Positions 36,130-46,744 of a DNA stretch of 64,000 nt are shown piece after piece (positions within the stretch are counted from its first letter, which is position 1; each line of letters begins with the position of its first letter). Source of the DNA: Crambe crambe (lineage: Eukaryota > Porifera > Demospongiae > Poecilosclerida > Crambeidae). Under the pieces are notes generated by a model that did no database searches, was not told the origin of the DNA, and saw nothing but the letters and a program-made list of their open reading frames with translations. Location: NCBI GenBank assembly GCA_963924555.1, contig OZ004594.1:4557563-4621562 (forward strand), in the 5' to 3' direction. A program made the translations under genes and the position numbers.

Positions 36130-36784
36130 TTTTTGGCAGCACAGATTCTATAGGGATGGAGCTGGGTGTAAACCTGCTGTTCCTGACCATGGATGAGAGT
36201 GGTGGACTTCCAATGCAGACAACACCTCACAATCCTACAACTACGTATTCACCAACATCAGGTGTGCCTAGTGATGGTGCAGGATGTGCTTCTACTATGT
36301 TTGACATCCATGATATCCCTCACCAAAAGTTGTGTGGGAAGGTATCAGGAAGGAAGTAGCTATCATTTTGTCAGACATTATTCAATTGAAGGTGCCTACA
36401 TTGATGGAATCAGTCTCACACATGGACATAACCCATGTCATCACATGTTTACGTAGCTATACTTGTATTTACAATGGGAGATGTTGCACATCCTTAGCTG
36501 TCTGTCCCTGCACAGGCAATGGTGGATCAACAAATGGAGTTCCACATTTGTACATTATGATAGGTATTTTTGTGACACTGCATGGTTCAAGTATATTTGG
36601 TCACCTATACAGTAACGACCCCCTGTGGGATGGGGCTGGACGTAGGGGGCATAGCACCTGCTGTTCCTTCAACAGTCCTCCACGGTTCATGAAGCAGCTC
36701 TGCACTAATAATGCCCTTGAGTTGAGGGTATGTAGAGATCAACCACGATCTGGTCTAAAGATTGTGGAACTTTATGTGCAATAG
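36130..36784 (+). pseudogene. Array relic between genes 1 and 2
   Basis: Blocks of the family domain in order (ATGAGAGTGGTGGACTTC, GGTGCAGGATGTGCTTCTAC, GACCCCCTGTGGGATGGGGC, final GTGGAACTTTATGTGCAATAG) but in different frames with deletions and stops. The signal peptide and coil are gone. AATAAA follows at 36894-36899. Confidence 0.9.
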
Positions 36785-36893
36785 CTAACTACTTAACAAA
36801 TTTATTGTGCCTCTAGCTAATGTAATATGCACTGTAATGGGTATGTGATCATCATGATGTTCAGGAACCAAGCTGTGATCTGATAGGTGACTC

Positions 36894-36899
36894 AATAAA
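36894..36899 (+). terminator. AATAAA after the relic
   Basis: Canonical signal about 110 bp past the relic's stop codon; probably the ancestral array 3' signal. Confidence 0.4.
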
Positions 36900-37585
36900 C
36901 ATTGTTGGTTTTTTGAACCACTTCCTGTTATTGGTTTTTGTGTATTAGTGTAATGGAAGTTTATGAATACTCATAAAGGTCCAAGAATAAAGCTAACACA
37001 TCATGCATGAGCAGTAGCATGTGTTAACCTGAGGCATCACATGTTATATAATTATTACTCTATATATTTTAACCTGTCCGAGGCTATGAAAATTATTGTA
37101 GTACAATTTATTTTATGACATGATGTTACTGAGTAGTTACATACTTATTGCTTATCAATCACTCTACTGATGTACACATATCACACACACACTGTAACTG
37201 GCTTGCAGATAAACATTTTTGATTCAATTAGCTATCATTTCTCCATACAAAAGTCATGTTTATTTCATTGCATAGAACCAGTAAGGGCGACAGTTTTTGT
37301 TGTTGTTGTTGTTGGTGTTATTTGTTTGTTTGTTTGTTTGTCTGTCTGTTTGTTTGTTTGTTTGTTTGTTTGTTGTATTGATTTGGAGTAGTAATATTCA
37401 TGCAACAAAAAGAGAGAGAGAGAGGGTGTCTGATTGAGGGAGGTAAACAATGAAATCATGGTAGCCTAACATCCATTAATGCTGGTGAATTCCACTTAGT
37501 GATGGCATGCAGATGAAAAAGTTAGCAACATCACTGTAGTCATGCAACACCTCCTCCTGATGTTGGCCTAATCTCTTTACATGAT
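36900..37585. other. Intergenic with (TTTG)n microsatellite
   Basis: GTT and (TTTG)n at about 37297-37375 and a short GA run near 37412-37425. No gene seen. Confidence 0.7.
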
Positions 37586-37589
37586 GCAC

Positions 37590-37725
37590 ACTTGATGGAG
37601 TTAGCCCCACATAATACATGGACATCACCCACGATACCATACTTGGACATTTGCAGCTGCAGCTAGTGAGAGATATTAAATTTAATGGTATGTGGTATAA
37701 ATCTACTTGTCCTTGAAGCAGTTAT
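37590..37725 (+). pseudogene. Array relic, middle fragment
   Basis: GATGGAGTTAGCC, GGACATCACCCACGATACCA and TTGGACATTTGCAGCTGCA match the middle of array gene 7 (about 56940-57050). No frame survives. Confidence 0.8.
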
Positions 37726-37843
37726 GGCTTAGTCATAGTTGTAGGTGCTATAATCATACATAATTATTATATGCCACTATAAATTGACCCATGCATATCT
37801 TTGGTCACAGAAATTATGTCATGGTTCAAGGGTAGCTAAGCAC

Positions 37844-37989
37844 TATCATCATGAACCTTAACCTCTTTATCAGATATTCATTCACTTACACACAAGAGTA
37901 GTCTATGATGTCACCAAATCATGCAGTGATGGATAATACTCAAAGACACTAATAACTCAATACAGCTGCATGTGGAACTCCTATAAAAG
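37844..37989 (+). promoter_or_regulatory. Array promoter, copy 2
   Basis: TATCATCATGAACCTTAACC block at 37844-37871, TGATGTCACC, AATAACTCAATACAGCTGCA, then CTCCTATAAAAGGGATTC with the TATA box at 37982-37989, 95 bp before the ATG. Confidence 0.7.
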
Positions 37990-38083
37990 GGATTCTTTAG
38001 TTGCAGTATCTGCTAAGTCTGACTTACTAGCTGCTCCTGATTGAATTGAGTGTAGAAAGAACAGATAACAGTTGTAACTGAAA

Positions 38084-39121
38084 ATGAAGTCTTTGATATT
38101 GTCATTAATTTTCATTTTCCTTCATATGATTGTAAATGGACAAGATACTAACCATACCCTTCTTTCCTGCAAGTCTAGTATCTCCCAATTGAATGACTCC
38201 ACTCAAGTAAGTCTCCAACAGCTTGCAGACATGGTGGAACAAGTGGAACAAAGAGTGGAGCAGGCTAAAAGAGAAATAGTCTCTATGCTGTCCCCCTTGA
38301 TGCAGTGTCTCCTACCCAACAACATCGGGCAGTACCAATGCAACCCTGCTAGGTCCTGTCGAGAGATCAAAGACTTTGTTCCCAACAGCCCCTCAGGCTA
38401 TTACTACATCAAACTGACCACTGGTCCTACTGTGCGTGTGTACTGTAAAATGACTAGCTGCAAAGGAGTGGATGGACCATGGATGAGAGTGGTGGACTTC
38501 AATGCAGACAACACCTCACACTCCTGTCCAAGTGGACTACAACTATTCACCAACAACAGGAGGAGGTGTGGCATGCCCAGTAATGGTGCAGGATGTGCTT
38601 CTGCTATGTTTGACGTCCATGGTATCCGTTACCAAAAGGTGTGTGGGAAGGTCATAGGATACCAGGAAGAAAGTCCTGACGCTTTTGCAAATTTTATCAG
38701 ACGATACTCCATTGAAGGTGCTTACGTTGATGGAGTCAGCCTTACACACCGACATAACCCGCGGCACCACATCTGGACATTTGCAGCTGCAGTTGGAGAG
38801 ACCGAAGATGGTAGATTTACCTGTTCATGTACTGGTGGTCCGGGGCCATTTTCTCCAGTTCCATCTTTTGTTGGAAGTGATTACTTTTGTGACACTGGTT
38901 CTAGAAGTGTTTGGCAACACAGATTCTTCAGCAATGACCCCCTGTGGGATGGGGTTGGGTGTGGGGGATCTAGCACATGCTGTTCCTTCAACAATCCTCC
39001 GTGGTTCATGAAACAGCTCTCCTCCAGCACAAGTGATGACCTTGAGTTGAGGGTATGCAGAGATGAGCCCAGAAGTAATGAAGATGTTGGCCTAAAGAGT
39101 GTGGAACTTTATGTGCAATAG
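38084..39121 (+). CDS. Array gene 2: secreted coiled-coil Cys-rich protein
   Basis: Single exon, 345 residues. Signal peptide MKSLILSLIFIFLHMIVNGQ; coil with sequon NDS and VEQVEQRVEQAKREI heptads, then VQ/MQCLLP and the family domain starting YQCNPARSC. All framework cysteines kept. Its three variable segments are ANFIRRYSIEGA, a Cys-containing FTCSCTGGPGP segment and SVWQHRFFSN. Short-coil subtype, with genes 1, 4 and 7. The 5' part is also found as a relic at 46560-46745. Confidence 0.86.
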   Translation: MKSLILSLIFIFLHMIVNGQDTNHTLLSCKSSISQLNDSTQVSLQQLADMVEQVEQRVEQAKREIVSMLSPLMQCLLPNNIGQYQCNPARSCREIKDFVPNSPSGYYYIKLTTGPTVRVYCKMTSCKGVDGPWMRVVDFNADNTSHSCPSGLQLFTNNRRRCGMPSNGAGCASAMFDVHGIRYQKVCGKVIGYQEESPDAFANFIRRYSIEGAYVDGVSLTHRHNPRHHIWTFAAAVGETEDGRFTCSCTGGPGPFSPVPSFVGSDYFCDTGSRSVWQHRFFSNDPLWDGVGCGGSSTCCSFNNPPWFMKQLSSSTSDDLELRVCRDEPRSNEDVGLKSVELYVQ

Positions 39122-39309
39122 CTAATTATTTACTTCAAAACTTTAAATGAAATTAAGGAAAACAATATATATTAATGAATCTCCTTAGAAATTTTATTAG
39201 TGAAGAAGTGGGCTTGGCTCCTCACAAAGATGATAGGGCCCATTCATAAACTTCCATTAGTATGCTGAAATCAAAGCTAATTTCCACAAACAAAGGTATA
39301 GCTGCGTAC

Positions 39310-39596
39310 CAGGGCCGGATCTAGAGGGGGTTGCAATTCAATGAACATGCTTTACGAAAAAGAAATCTTGAAAGTAGAACCTCCAAGAGAAGCAAGAAGC
39401 TTACCGATATCTTTGAAAGGTTGGTGACTAGGTGAAAATGAGTCTATTACTTTCAATTTACTGTACTATGCTCTTCAGTCAAATCCATAAAACCTGCTAA
39501 AGTTGATACACCCACAACCACACCCATTTCTATAGGCATGGTTTTGTAGGTGTCGTAAACAACCCCCCCATTTCAAAATTCCTAGATCCAGCCCTG
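39310..39596. mobile_element. MITE with 5-bp target duplication and an empty site
   Basis: Ends CAGGGCCGGATCTAG and CTAGATCCAGCCCTG are inverted with one mismatch; both flanks read CGTAC. The duplicated copy near 45312-45330 reads GCTGCATACAATACC with no insertion, i.e. the empty site. Confidence 0.85.
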
Positions 39597-40000
39597 CGTA
39601 CAATACCACAACTGTATACAGTGGAATTGCCCTAGTCATTATTGGAGTTATGGGTCCCAATTAATGTGGCTACTAAGCATTGTGGCAATTGAAGCTTTAG
39701 CTATTGATATCACCTTATCATAAAGGATGGAACTGGAAGAACGTACATACTCACACACCAAATTAAAAATGCGTCTAATACAGGACATTTGAGGGAGATG
39801 TACTTTAGAGATTTGAATAGATCAGGATGTCTGTGCACTAAGCAGGCATTATGAGCCACCTCCTGGAGCCCAGCTCTTCTCAACAAGTGGTGTGGGCACC
39901 CGAAGTCCCACCTGGACCACAACTGATATTGCTGGGTGGACTGGTGGCATGGTGATAGGTGGATATTCACCAGCAAATTAATGCTGGATGAACACCATAT

Positions 40001-40073
40001 GTCACTGGTGGGACTCGAACTCGTGGTCTCCTGCTTACAAGCTCAGAGTGCAAACCACTTAGCGTGACTCAAC
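40001..40073 (-). repeat. tRNA-derived SINE-like sequence, copy 1
   Basis: On the minus strand an A-box-like CGCTAAGTGG and a B-box GTTCGAGTCCC lie about 40 bases apart, with CTTGTAA in the anticodon-loop position. The acceptor ends do not pair well, so this is a tRNA-like relic rather than a working tRNA. Confidence 0.6.
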
Positions 40074-40900
40074 ACACACGCACATGTACACGCATACACA
40101 CACACAGTAGGAATAGCTATCCTTCAGGGGCAGAGTGACAGTGGTCAGATATTTATTGTGACTACATAGCATGCCAAGTGGGTCTGGGGCATGCCACCCA
40201 GACTTTAGGGCTTTTAGTAGATTGAAACTGATCGTATTTCCCATCCATAAACTTCCACAAAAGAACCAACAACTATACCTTATTCAAACAAGAGGTACGT
40301 ACACCACAATTATAATAACGTAGGTACAGTGGAACTGTCATTCAGATCATCTGATTCTGACTGCAGCTGCTTTTGAACCAGGGGTGACTTCTTTTAAAGT
40401 AGCTGCTAACTTACTTAGGTTGAGGATCTTGACTGACTTGATTGAGCTAAAAGTCAACAGATTTTAGCTCAACAATCATAGTTGTGGATAAACTAAGCTC
40501 TCCTACAGCACTAGCAATGCAAATCATTTTTGGATGCTACACTCTGTTTATATTCCATTATGGTGGTAGTTTCTATTAGCTTATTTCAAGCAATCTCTGG
40601 AATGGTTCCTTTTGTAAACATGCCCAGCATAATACGACCAGCATTAACAAGAACGTGGTATAAGGACTGTGCATGCTAGTCAATAACCTGCTGCAGCTGG
40701 AAAAACCACCTTGCCTTTTGCTGGATATTAAAGATGGAACTTTAAAATTCTATTTTCAGTTGATAAACAATATTCTTAATCCCACTATCAAAATGACCTT
40801 TAACTAATTAGCTATCAGCTAGTGAACTCTACTTAGTGAAGTCAGAATAATGTAAGAGACCTGCACCTTTGAACCACCTAGCTAGTTTTTGATGATAATA

Positions 40901-41730
40901 ATAGTTTTTATGCATGAGCTGTTAGGTCAGTCCCTTGACCACAGTGGTCAGAAATTACTACTCATTGAAATTAATTTTAATAACCACTATTGCTCTAATA
41001 ATTAATTTTAGCTTGAATGCTAATAGTTTATGGGAGAGTAAAGGTATACCTTTCATCCATGCACAGTCATCTCTAGCTATAACCATAATTATAACCATTA
41101 TATTTCTACAACAGCTATAGTAGTTTAACAACTAACATGCACACATTACAAGAAACCAGGCAACAACACATTGAAGGGGTGTTAAGCACCTGCCTGTGGT
41201 GTGTGGACACTCAATAACTCAAAGCTCTTTCTACCTACACAGGTCTCAAAAAATATATAATAGCCAGCCGATACAAGATAATTCAAAAAAGGATTCATAA
41301 AATCGCAGTTTATTCATAATTACGTATAACAAGTTTTTTTTTAATAAAAAGACTCTATTGTGGAGTAGCAATGTTGTTAAAAGTAGTAATAAAAGAGACT
41401 AGTATTTCATGCTCATTCAAGCAGTCTCTCAGTTATTACATTTTAGTTTTTAATACGTATTCTTGAAGTGGTTCCTTACTTAAAGGTATAGACCAACATG
41501 AACACTACAAACTTCAGTCGACAACTGAAAACCACTGCTGGGCATATTTTGGTTAAAAGAACTAGCTTCATGGTTCAAAGGTACTCTTAAATAGATTTTT
41601 CTGACTTCACTGAGTATAGAGTTCACTACTAATAAATTGGTTAAAGGTCAACATGTTATTACATTTAATAATAGTATTTTAGTTACTAACTCATTAAGTT
41701 TTAGTGAGTGAGATTGTCTAACTCCTTCAC
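40901..41730. other. Intergenic, no gene seen
   Basis: AT-rich; ATTCTTGAAGTGGTTCCTT near 41460 recurs in variant form near 40590 and 58870. Confidence 0.4.
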
Positions 41731-41873
41731 TATCATCATGACCCTTGACCTCTTTATCAGATATTCATTCACTTACATAGCTACATGAGCCGTGTATGAT
41801 GTCACCCAATGGTGATGGAATAAACATTATACTTAAAGACTCAATACAGCTGCATGTGGAACTCCTATAAAAT
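41731..41873 (+). promoter_or_regulatory. Array promoter, copy 3
   Basis: TATCATCATGACCCTTGACC block (41731-41758), TGATGTCACCCAATGG, GACTCAATACAGCTGCA and TATAAAAT at 41866-41873. The ATG is 220 bp further on, because a subtype-A leader (TTTTGACTGTACATCTGGAG) follows. Confidence 0.65.
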
Positions 41874-42093
41874 ACAACTGCACAATTGTGTACAATTGAT
41901 GCAGTCAGTCTGCTCATATTGGCAAGATAATTCACCTTGGTCTACGATAGAATAATCTTGTGGAATAATCACAATAAGTGGGACTAGTTTTGACTGTACA
42001 TCTGGAGAATTAACCACGATAATAACAGAAGGGATTGGCATCTAATGCTTTGTCAATGTGTTTCAGAATTAGAGTAGCTAGAGCAAAATAATT

Positions 42094-43530
42094 ATGTTCC
42101 ATCTATATCTACTTTTGATTGTATTGGTGATCTCTCATACAGCTATGGGACAAGATGAGAGGGATGACTCCATTCAAGTGAGTCTCCAGCACTTGGAACA
42201 GAAAATGAGAGTAATGGAAAAGATACTCCTTAAAATTGATAAGAACTTTCAAACCGCTAAGAATAATGAAACATGTATTTCTCAGCTGAATAATTCGACA
42301 GAAGAACGCTTACACCTTCTGGAGCAGAAAATAGAGGAAATGAAGAATATAATGCTCTCACAACTTGCTGGTGTGAAGGAAGAGATCATATTGGAAGTCT
42401 CCACTGATATCTCCCAGTTAAATGACTCCATTCAAGAGAATTATCAACAGCTTGCTAATCAGAAAAAGAAAATGCTCTCACGACTTGCTGCCATCAAAGA
42501 AGAAATTATTGCCCAGTTAAATGACTCCATTCAAGAGAGTTATCAACAGCTTACTAATCAGATGAAACAGATCAAGAGAGATATAATTTCACAAGTGTCT
42601 CCTCAACTACAACTACTCACTCCATCCAACAGCTGCCGTATTGATGGAGAGATGATCAAACAAGATATCGTGTCTGAAATTACTACAATGAAGAAACTTT
42701 TATCTCCAATGTTGCAGCATTACTCTTTTAGTAGTATTGGAAGTTTTGAATGCAATCCTGCCCAATCATGTAAGGACATTAAGAACCACAACCCCAACAG
42801 CACCTCAGGCTACTACTATATAAAAAAGAACAATGGACCCATCATACGTGTGTACTGTAAAATGACCAGCTGCAAAGGAGTGGGTGGACCATGGATGAGA
42901 GTGGTGGACTTCAATGCAGACAACACCTCACAATCCTGTCCAAGTGGACTACAACTATTCACCAACATCAGGAGGAGGTGTGGCATGCCTAGTGATGGTG
43001 CAGGATGTGCTTCTACTATGTTTGACGTCCATGGCATCCCTTACCAAAAAGTGTGTGGGAAGGTCACAGGATACCAGGAAGGAAGTACAGACGCATTTGC
43101 GAGCTCAAATGGTATAAATGGTGCTTATGTTGATGGAGCTAGTCTAACACATGGAAGTAACCCACGACATCACATCTGGACATTAATAGCTGCACTTGAT
43201 GAAGCTGGTACAAATAGACACGCAATTTGTCCTTGCACACATAGAGGTGGATCTGCTACTCAACTTCCGTCTTTTATAGGAAGTAGCTATTTTTGTGACA
43301 CTGGTTCCAGAAGTAGATTTTCGTATGGAAAATTTTATGGAGATAACCCCCTGTGGGATGGGGCTGGATGTGGGGGGTCTAGCACCTGCTGTTCCTTCAA
43401 CACTCCTCCGTGGTTCATGAAGCAGCTCTCCTCCAGCACTAGTGATGACCTTGAGTTGAGGGTGTGCAGAAATGAGCCCAGAAGTAATGAAGATGTTGGC
43501 CTAAAGAGTGTGGAACTTTATTTACAATAG
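42094..43530 (+). CDS. Array gene 3: long-coil secreted Cys-rich protein
   Basis: Single exon, 478 residues, the longest member. Signal peptide MFHLYLLLIVLVISHTAMGQ. About 190 residues of coiled coil follow, built from repeated units of about 40 residues with SQLNDSIQE, a YQQL stretch, a MLSRLAAIKEEII stretch; each unit carries an NDS or NNS sequon. One isolated cysteine (NETCIS) and another (NSCRID) could crosslink chains. The family domain begins FECNPAQSC and keeps all framework cysteines. Variable segments: ASSNGINGA, TNRHAICPCTHRGGSA and SRFSYGKFYGD. Likely an extracellular oligomer; function unknown. Confidence 0.87.
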   Translation: MFHLYLLLIVLVISHTAMGQDERDDSIQVSLQHLEQKMRVMEKILLKIDKNFQTAKNNETCISQLNNSTEERLHLLEQKIEEMKNIMLSQLAGVKEEIILEVSTDISQLNDSIQENYQQLANQKKKMLSRLAAIKEEIIAQLNDSIQESYQQLTNQMKQIKRDIISQVSPQLQLLTPSNSCRIDGEMIKQDIVSEITTMKKLLSPMLQHYSFSSIGSFECNPAQSCKDIKNHNPNSTSGYYYIKKNNGPIIRVYCKMTSCKGVGGPWMRVVDFNADNTSQSCPSGLQLFTNIRRRCGMPSDGAGCASTMFDVHGIPYQKVCGKVTGYQEGSTDAFASSNGINGAYVDGASLTHGSNPRHHIWTLIAALDEAGTNRHAICPCTHRGGSATQLPSFIGSSYFCDTGSRSRFSYGKFYGDNPLWDGAGCGGSSTCCSFNTPPWFMKQLSSSTSDDLELRVCRNEPRSNEDVGLKSVELYLQ

Positions 43531-44116
43531 AATGTGGTTTAACATTGAATGAATAATAGGATTGGTTCATTTCGTTGTATCATACACTTACTCACTTACT
43601 CTAATGGGTACATCTCAGAGTATAATGATGCATGAGATGAAGTTCAAGCTGTAGCTACAGATTCCCACCTAACTGTGATTAATTTTTATTTGTGGAATTA
43701 AAGATGGTGAATTCTCAGTCAGAAAAACAAATAAACAAGGATAATGAATGCATATAACTTAAGAAAAGGATGGTTGAAGGGAAATCGAATAATACTTCTT
43801 GAATCCTGTTGCTGAGATAGCAAACGTATGCAGTGAGATATAGCTGACAGCAACAAGTACCTCAAATATCATACTTTGGTCTCAAAGTTATATACAGAAG
43901 TGCATTAAGCTAATACTAATCTTCCTGCAGTGATGTGTTAACCACACCTATGAATCTCCTTCACACCTTGAACATAATAGTACTCCTTCAACAGGGACAT
44001 GTAGTAGGTACTAGCTATTATATGTATTTCTTTTCTTTTTTTGTGCAATTTATGATTGTGATAGCTAATTATTATGATGTTGTTTTGCTGTAGCTATAGC
44101 TAGCTAGCCTAATTTT
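43531..44116. other. Intergenic, no gene seen
   Basis: 3' flank of gene 3; AT-rich with no recognised element. Confidence 0.4.
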
Positions 44117-44290
44117 GTGACAGTCCCAGGTACGTAGATATTAAATACATTGATTCTTGGCCACTTTTCGCTGTCCATAACTCATGACTATAGAGATAGT
44201 TAAATCATTATAGAATATATGACTGAAGTTTGGGACAATTCCATTAAAGCAGGCATGTTTTAGAAATTGCCAATTCAATTTAATATTACC
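44117..44290. mobile_element. Truncated copy of the GTGACAGTCCCAGGTA repeat
   Basis: GTGACAGTCCCAGGTA, TGTCCATAACTCATGACTA, TTTGGGACAATTCCATTAAA and GAAATTGCCAATTCAATT follow the order seen at 20190-20590. Confidence 0.65.
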
Positions 44291-44454
44291 CAATAGCACA
44301 CCTCATCCATACATATTATAGTTGGCAGGTAACTCATGCATGGAGCAATTAAATAATGATCACTCATTCAGATCACCTAGCATGCCTTAACTTTGCCAAT
44401 TAGGGAGATGTCTAAAGTCTGGTGTAACTAGTCTGACATAGTATGTTATAGGTT

Positions 44455-45058
44455 CCATAAGGGTAACCTGCCAACTGGTTCTATGTATGGATGTGGTGTA
44501 CTCCATCTGTTCTGTTGACAGGATGAGGGTGACAGGGTGGTGTACCTGTTTATAGAATTGTGGGTCTATTACATAGCTGGGATTTACAAACTTCTCTGAA
44601 TACACATCACAGTATGAGATCAAAAAATATTTGTGGATTTGCCCTTCCTGCCTATACAAGGATGCCATCTGTTCTATTGTAGGATTAAAGATTCCCTGCA
44701 TGGTTATGGTGTACATCATAAGTTGTGTTGACAGAATAAAGCCTCCAAGTGGTGTACCATAAGGGTAACCTGCCAACTGGTCCTATGTATGGATGTGGTG
44801 TACTCCATCTGTTCTGTTGACAGGATGAGGGTGACAGGGTGGTGTACCTGTTTACAGAATTGTGGGTCTATTACATAGCTGGGATTTACAAACTTCTCTG
44901 AATACACATCACAGTATGAGATCAAAAAATATTTGTGGATTTGCCCTTCCTGCCTATACAAGGATGCCATCTGTTCTATTGTAGGATTAAAGATTCCCTG
45001 CATGGTTATGGTACATCATAAGTTGTGTTGACAGAATAAAGCCTCCAAGTGGTGTACG
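44455..45058. repeat. 302-bp tandem duplication of a dispersed repeat
   Basis: Copies 44455-44756 and 44757-45058 are nearly identical (CCATAAGGGTAACCTGCCAA, ATGGATGTGGTGTACTCCAT, TGCCTATACAAGGATGCCAT). Related copies: 52095, 59045 and 61980 (+), 54835, 59800 and 63690 (inverted). The two minus-strand frames in it are repeat shadows. Confidence 0.9.
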
Positions 45059-45304
45059 GATATACAGAATTGTGAGTCCGAAAATCAGCCTAATGGTTTT
45101 ATGTATTTATTTATTTATTATTTATTTATTTGGCTATTTTCCATTAAGCCAGACATACATGGTTTCTGAGGGTAAGCCTGTGCAAAAGTGATACAAGTAA
45201 CACTCCTGAATGCATTTACGTATGATCACTTATAGCTAAGATATTATTATAGCTTATCGATGAGTTAAAGGAGTCCCTAATAAGCCACAGGATGAAAACT
45301 AGTC

Positions 45305-46480
45305 TAACAAAGGGTAGCTGCATACAATACCATAACTGTATACAGTAGAATCGTCCTAGTCATTATTGGAGTTGTGGCTCCCAATTAGTGTGGCTACTAA
45401 GCATTGTGGCAAAAGCTTTAGCTATTGATATCACCTTATCATAAAGATGGAACCGGAAGAACGTACATAGCTACTCACACACAAAATTAAAAATGCCTCT
45501 AACACAGGACATTTGAGGGAGATATTTTAATAGACCAGGATGCCCAGACTAGAAGCTCGCAGGAGGACTGACTATCTCTTCTCAGCAAGTGGTGTGGGCA
45601 CCTGAAGTCCCACCTGGACCACAACTGATATTAGAGAGATAGCCAGTTTGATTTGCACCCTGGAAATTTCAGGTACCCATTTTCAGCTGGGTGGACTGGT
45701 GGCATGGATATTCATCAGCAAATTAATGCTGGTGAAAAGGATGGATAAACACCATATGTCACTGGTGGGACTCGAACTCATGGTTTCCTGCTTACAAGCC
45801 CTGAGTGCAAGCCACTCACTGTCAGTGACTCAACACACATGCACGCACACACACACACGCATGCACGCACACAGTAGAAATAGCTAGCAGAGTGACAGTG
45901 GTCAGGTATTTATTGTGACTACATAGTGTGCCAGGTGGGTCTGGGGGCATGCCACCCAGGCTTTAGAGCTTTCTAACTTACTTAGGTTGAGGATCTTGAC
46001 TGACTTGATTGAGCTAAAAGTCAACAGATTTTAGCATAGTTGTGGGTAAACTAAGCTCTCCTACAGCGCTAGCAATGCAAATCATTTTTGGATGCTACAC
46101 TCTGTTTATATTCCATTATGGTGGTAGTTTCTATTAGCTTATTTCAAGCAATCTCTGGAATGGTTCCTTTGTAAACATGCTCAGAATAATTATGACCAGC
46201 ATTAACAAGAACATGGTATAAGGACTGTGCATGCCAATCAACAACTTAACCTTGATTAGACAGCTGCAGCTGGAAAACCACCTTGCCTTTTTCTGGATAT
46301 TAGAGATGGGAGGGTTTTGAACTTTAAAATTCATATTTTTAATCTCACTACCAAAACTATCAAAATGACCTTTAACTAATTAGCTATCAGCTAGTGAACT
46401 CTACTTAGTGAAGTCAGAATAATGTATTTTAATAAGAGACCTGCACCTTTGAACCACCTAGCTAGTTTTTGATAATAGTT
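45305..46480. repeat. Segmental duplication, copy 2
   Basis: Partner of 39290-40900, with small indels. It lacks the MITE and has about 50 extra bp near 45630-45685. Confidence 0.85.
45758..45834 (-). repeat. tRNA-derived SINE-like sequence, copy 2
   Basis: Same tRNA-like body as 40001-40073 with a GAGTTCGAGTCCCACC B-box region; the A-box region has diverged (GTGAGTGGC). Confidence 0.6.
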
Positions 46481-46744
46481 TTTTTTTTATTGCAAAGAGT
46501 TCTACACGCAGTATAGCTAACTTTCACAGAGATACAAGAATCACAAAAGCAATAAGTTGAAAAGATATTGTCAATAATTTTCATTTTCCTTCATACAAGG
46601 AAATGAACAAGATACTAACCATACCCTTCTTTCCAGTTGAATGATTCCACTCAAGAAAGTCTCCAACAGCTTGCAGACCTGGTGGAACAAGTGGAACAAA
46701 GAGTGGAGCAGGCTAAAAGAGAAATGGTCTTGGATGCAGTGCCA

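Larger units (their letters stand above)
39290..40900. repeat. Segmental duplication, copy 1
   Basis: Matches 45305-46480 in the same orientation: AACTGTATACAGT, GGCTACTAAGCATTGTGGCA, AAGTCCCACCTGGACCACAA, GAGGATCTTGACTGACTTGA, CACTCTGTTTATATTCCATT. Copy 1 alone holds the MITE at 39310. No protein gene seen. Confidence 0.85.

Noticed and set aside
40001..40073. Functional tRNA gene
   Set aside because: Acceptor and T stems do not pair properly; better explained as a tRNA-derived repeat.
44387..45003. Two similar minus-strand proteins of 129 and 95 residues
   Set aside because: They are the two copies of the 302-bp tandem repeat; the same DNA elsewhere is not open.
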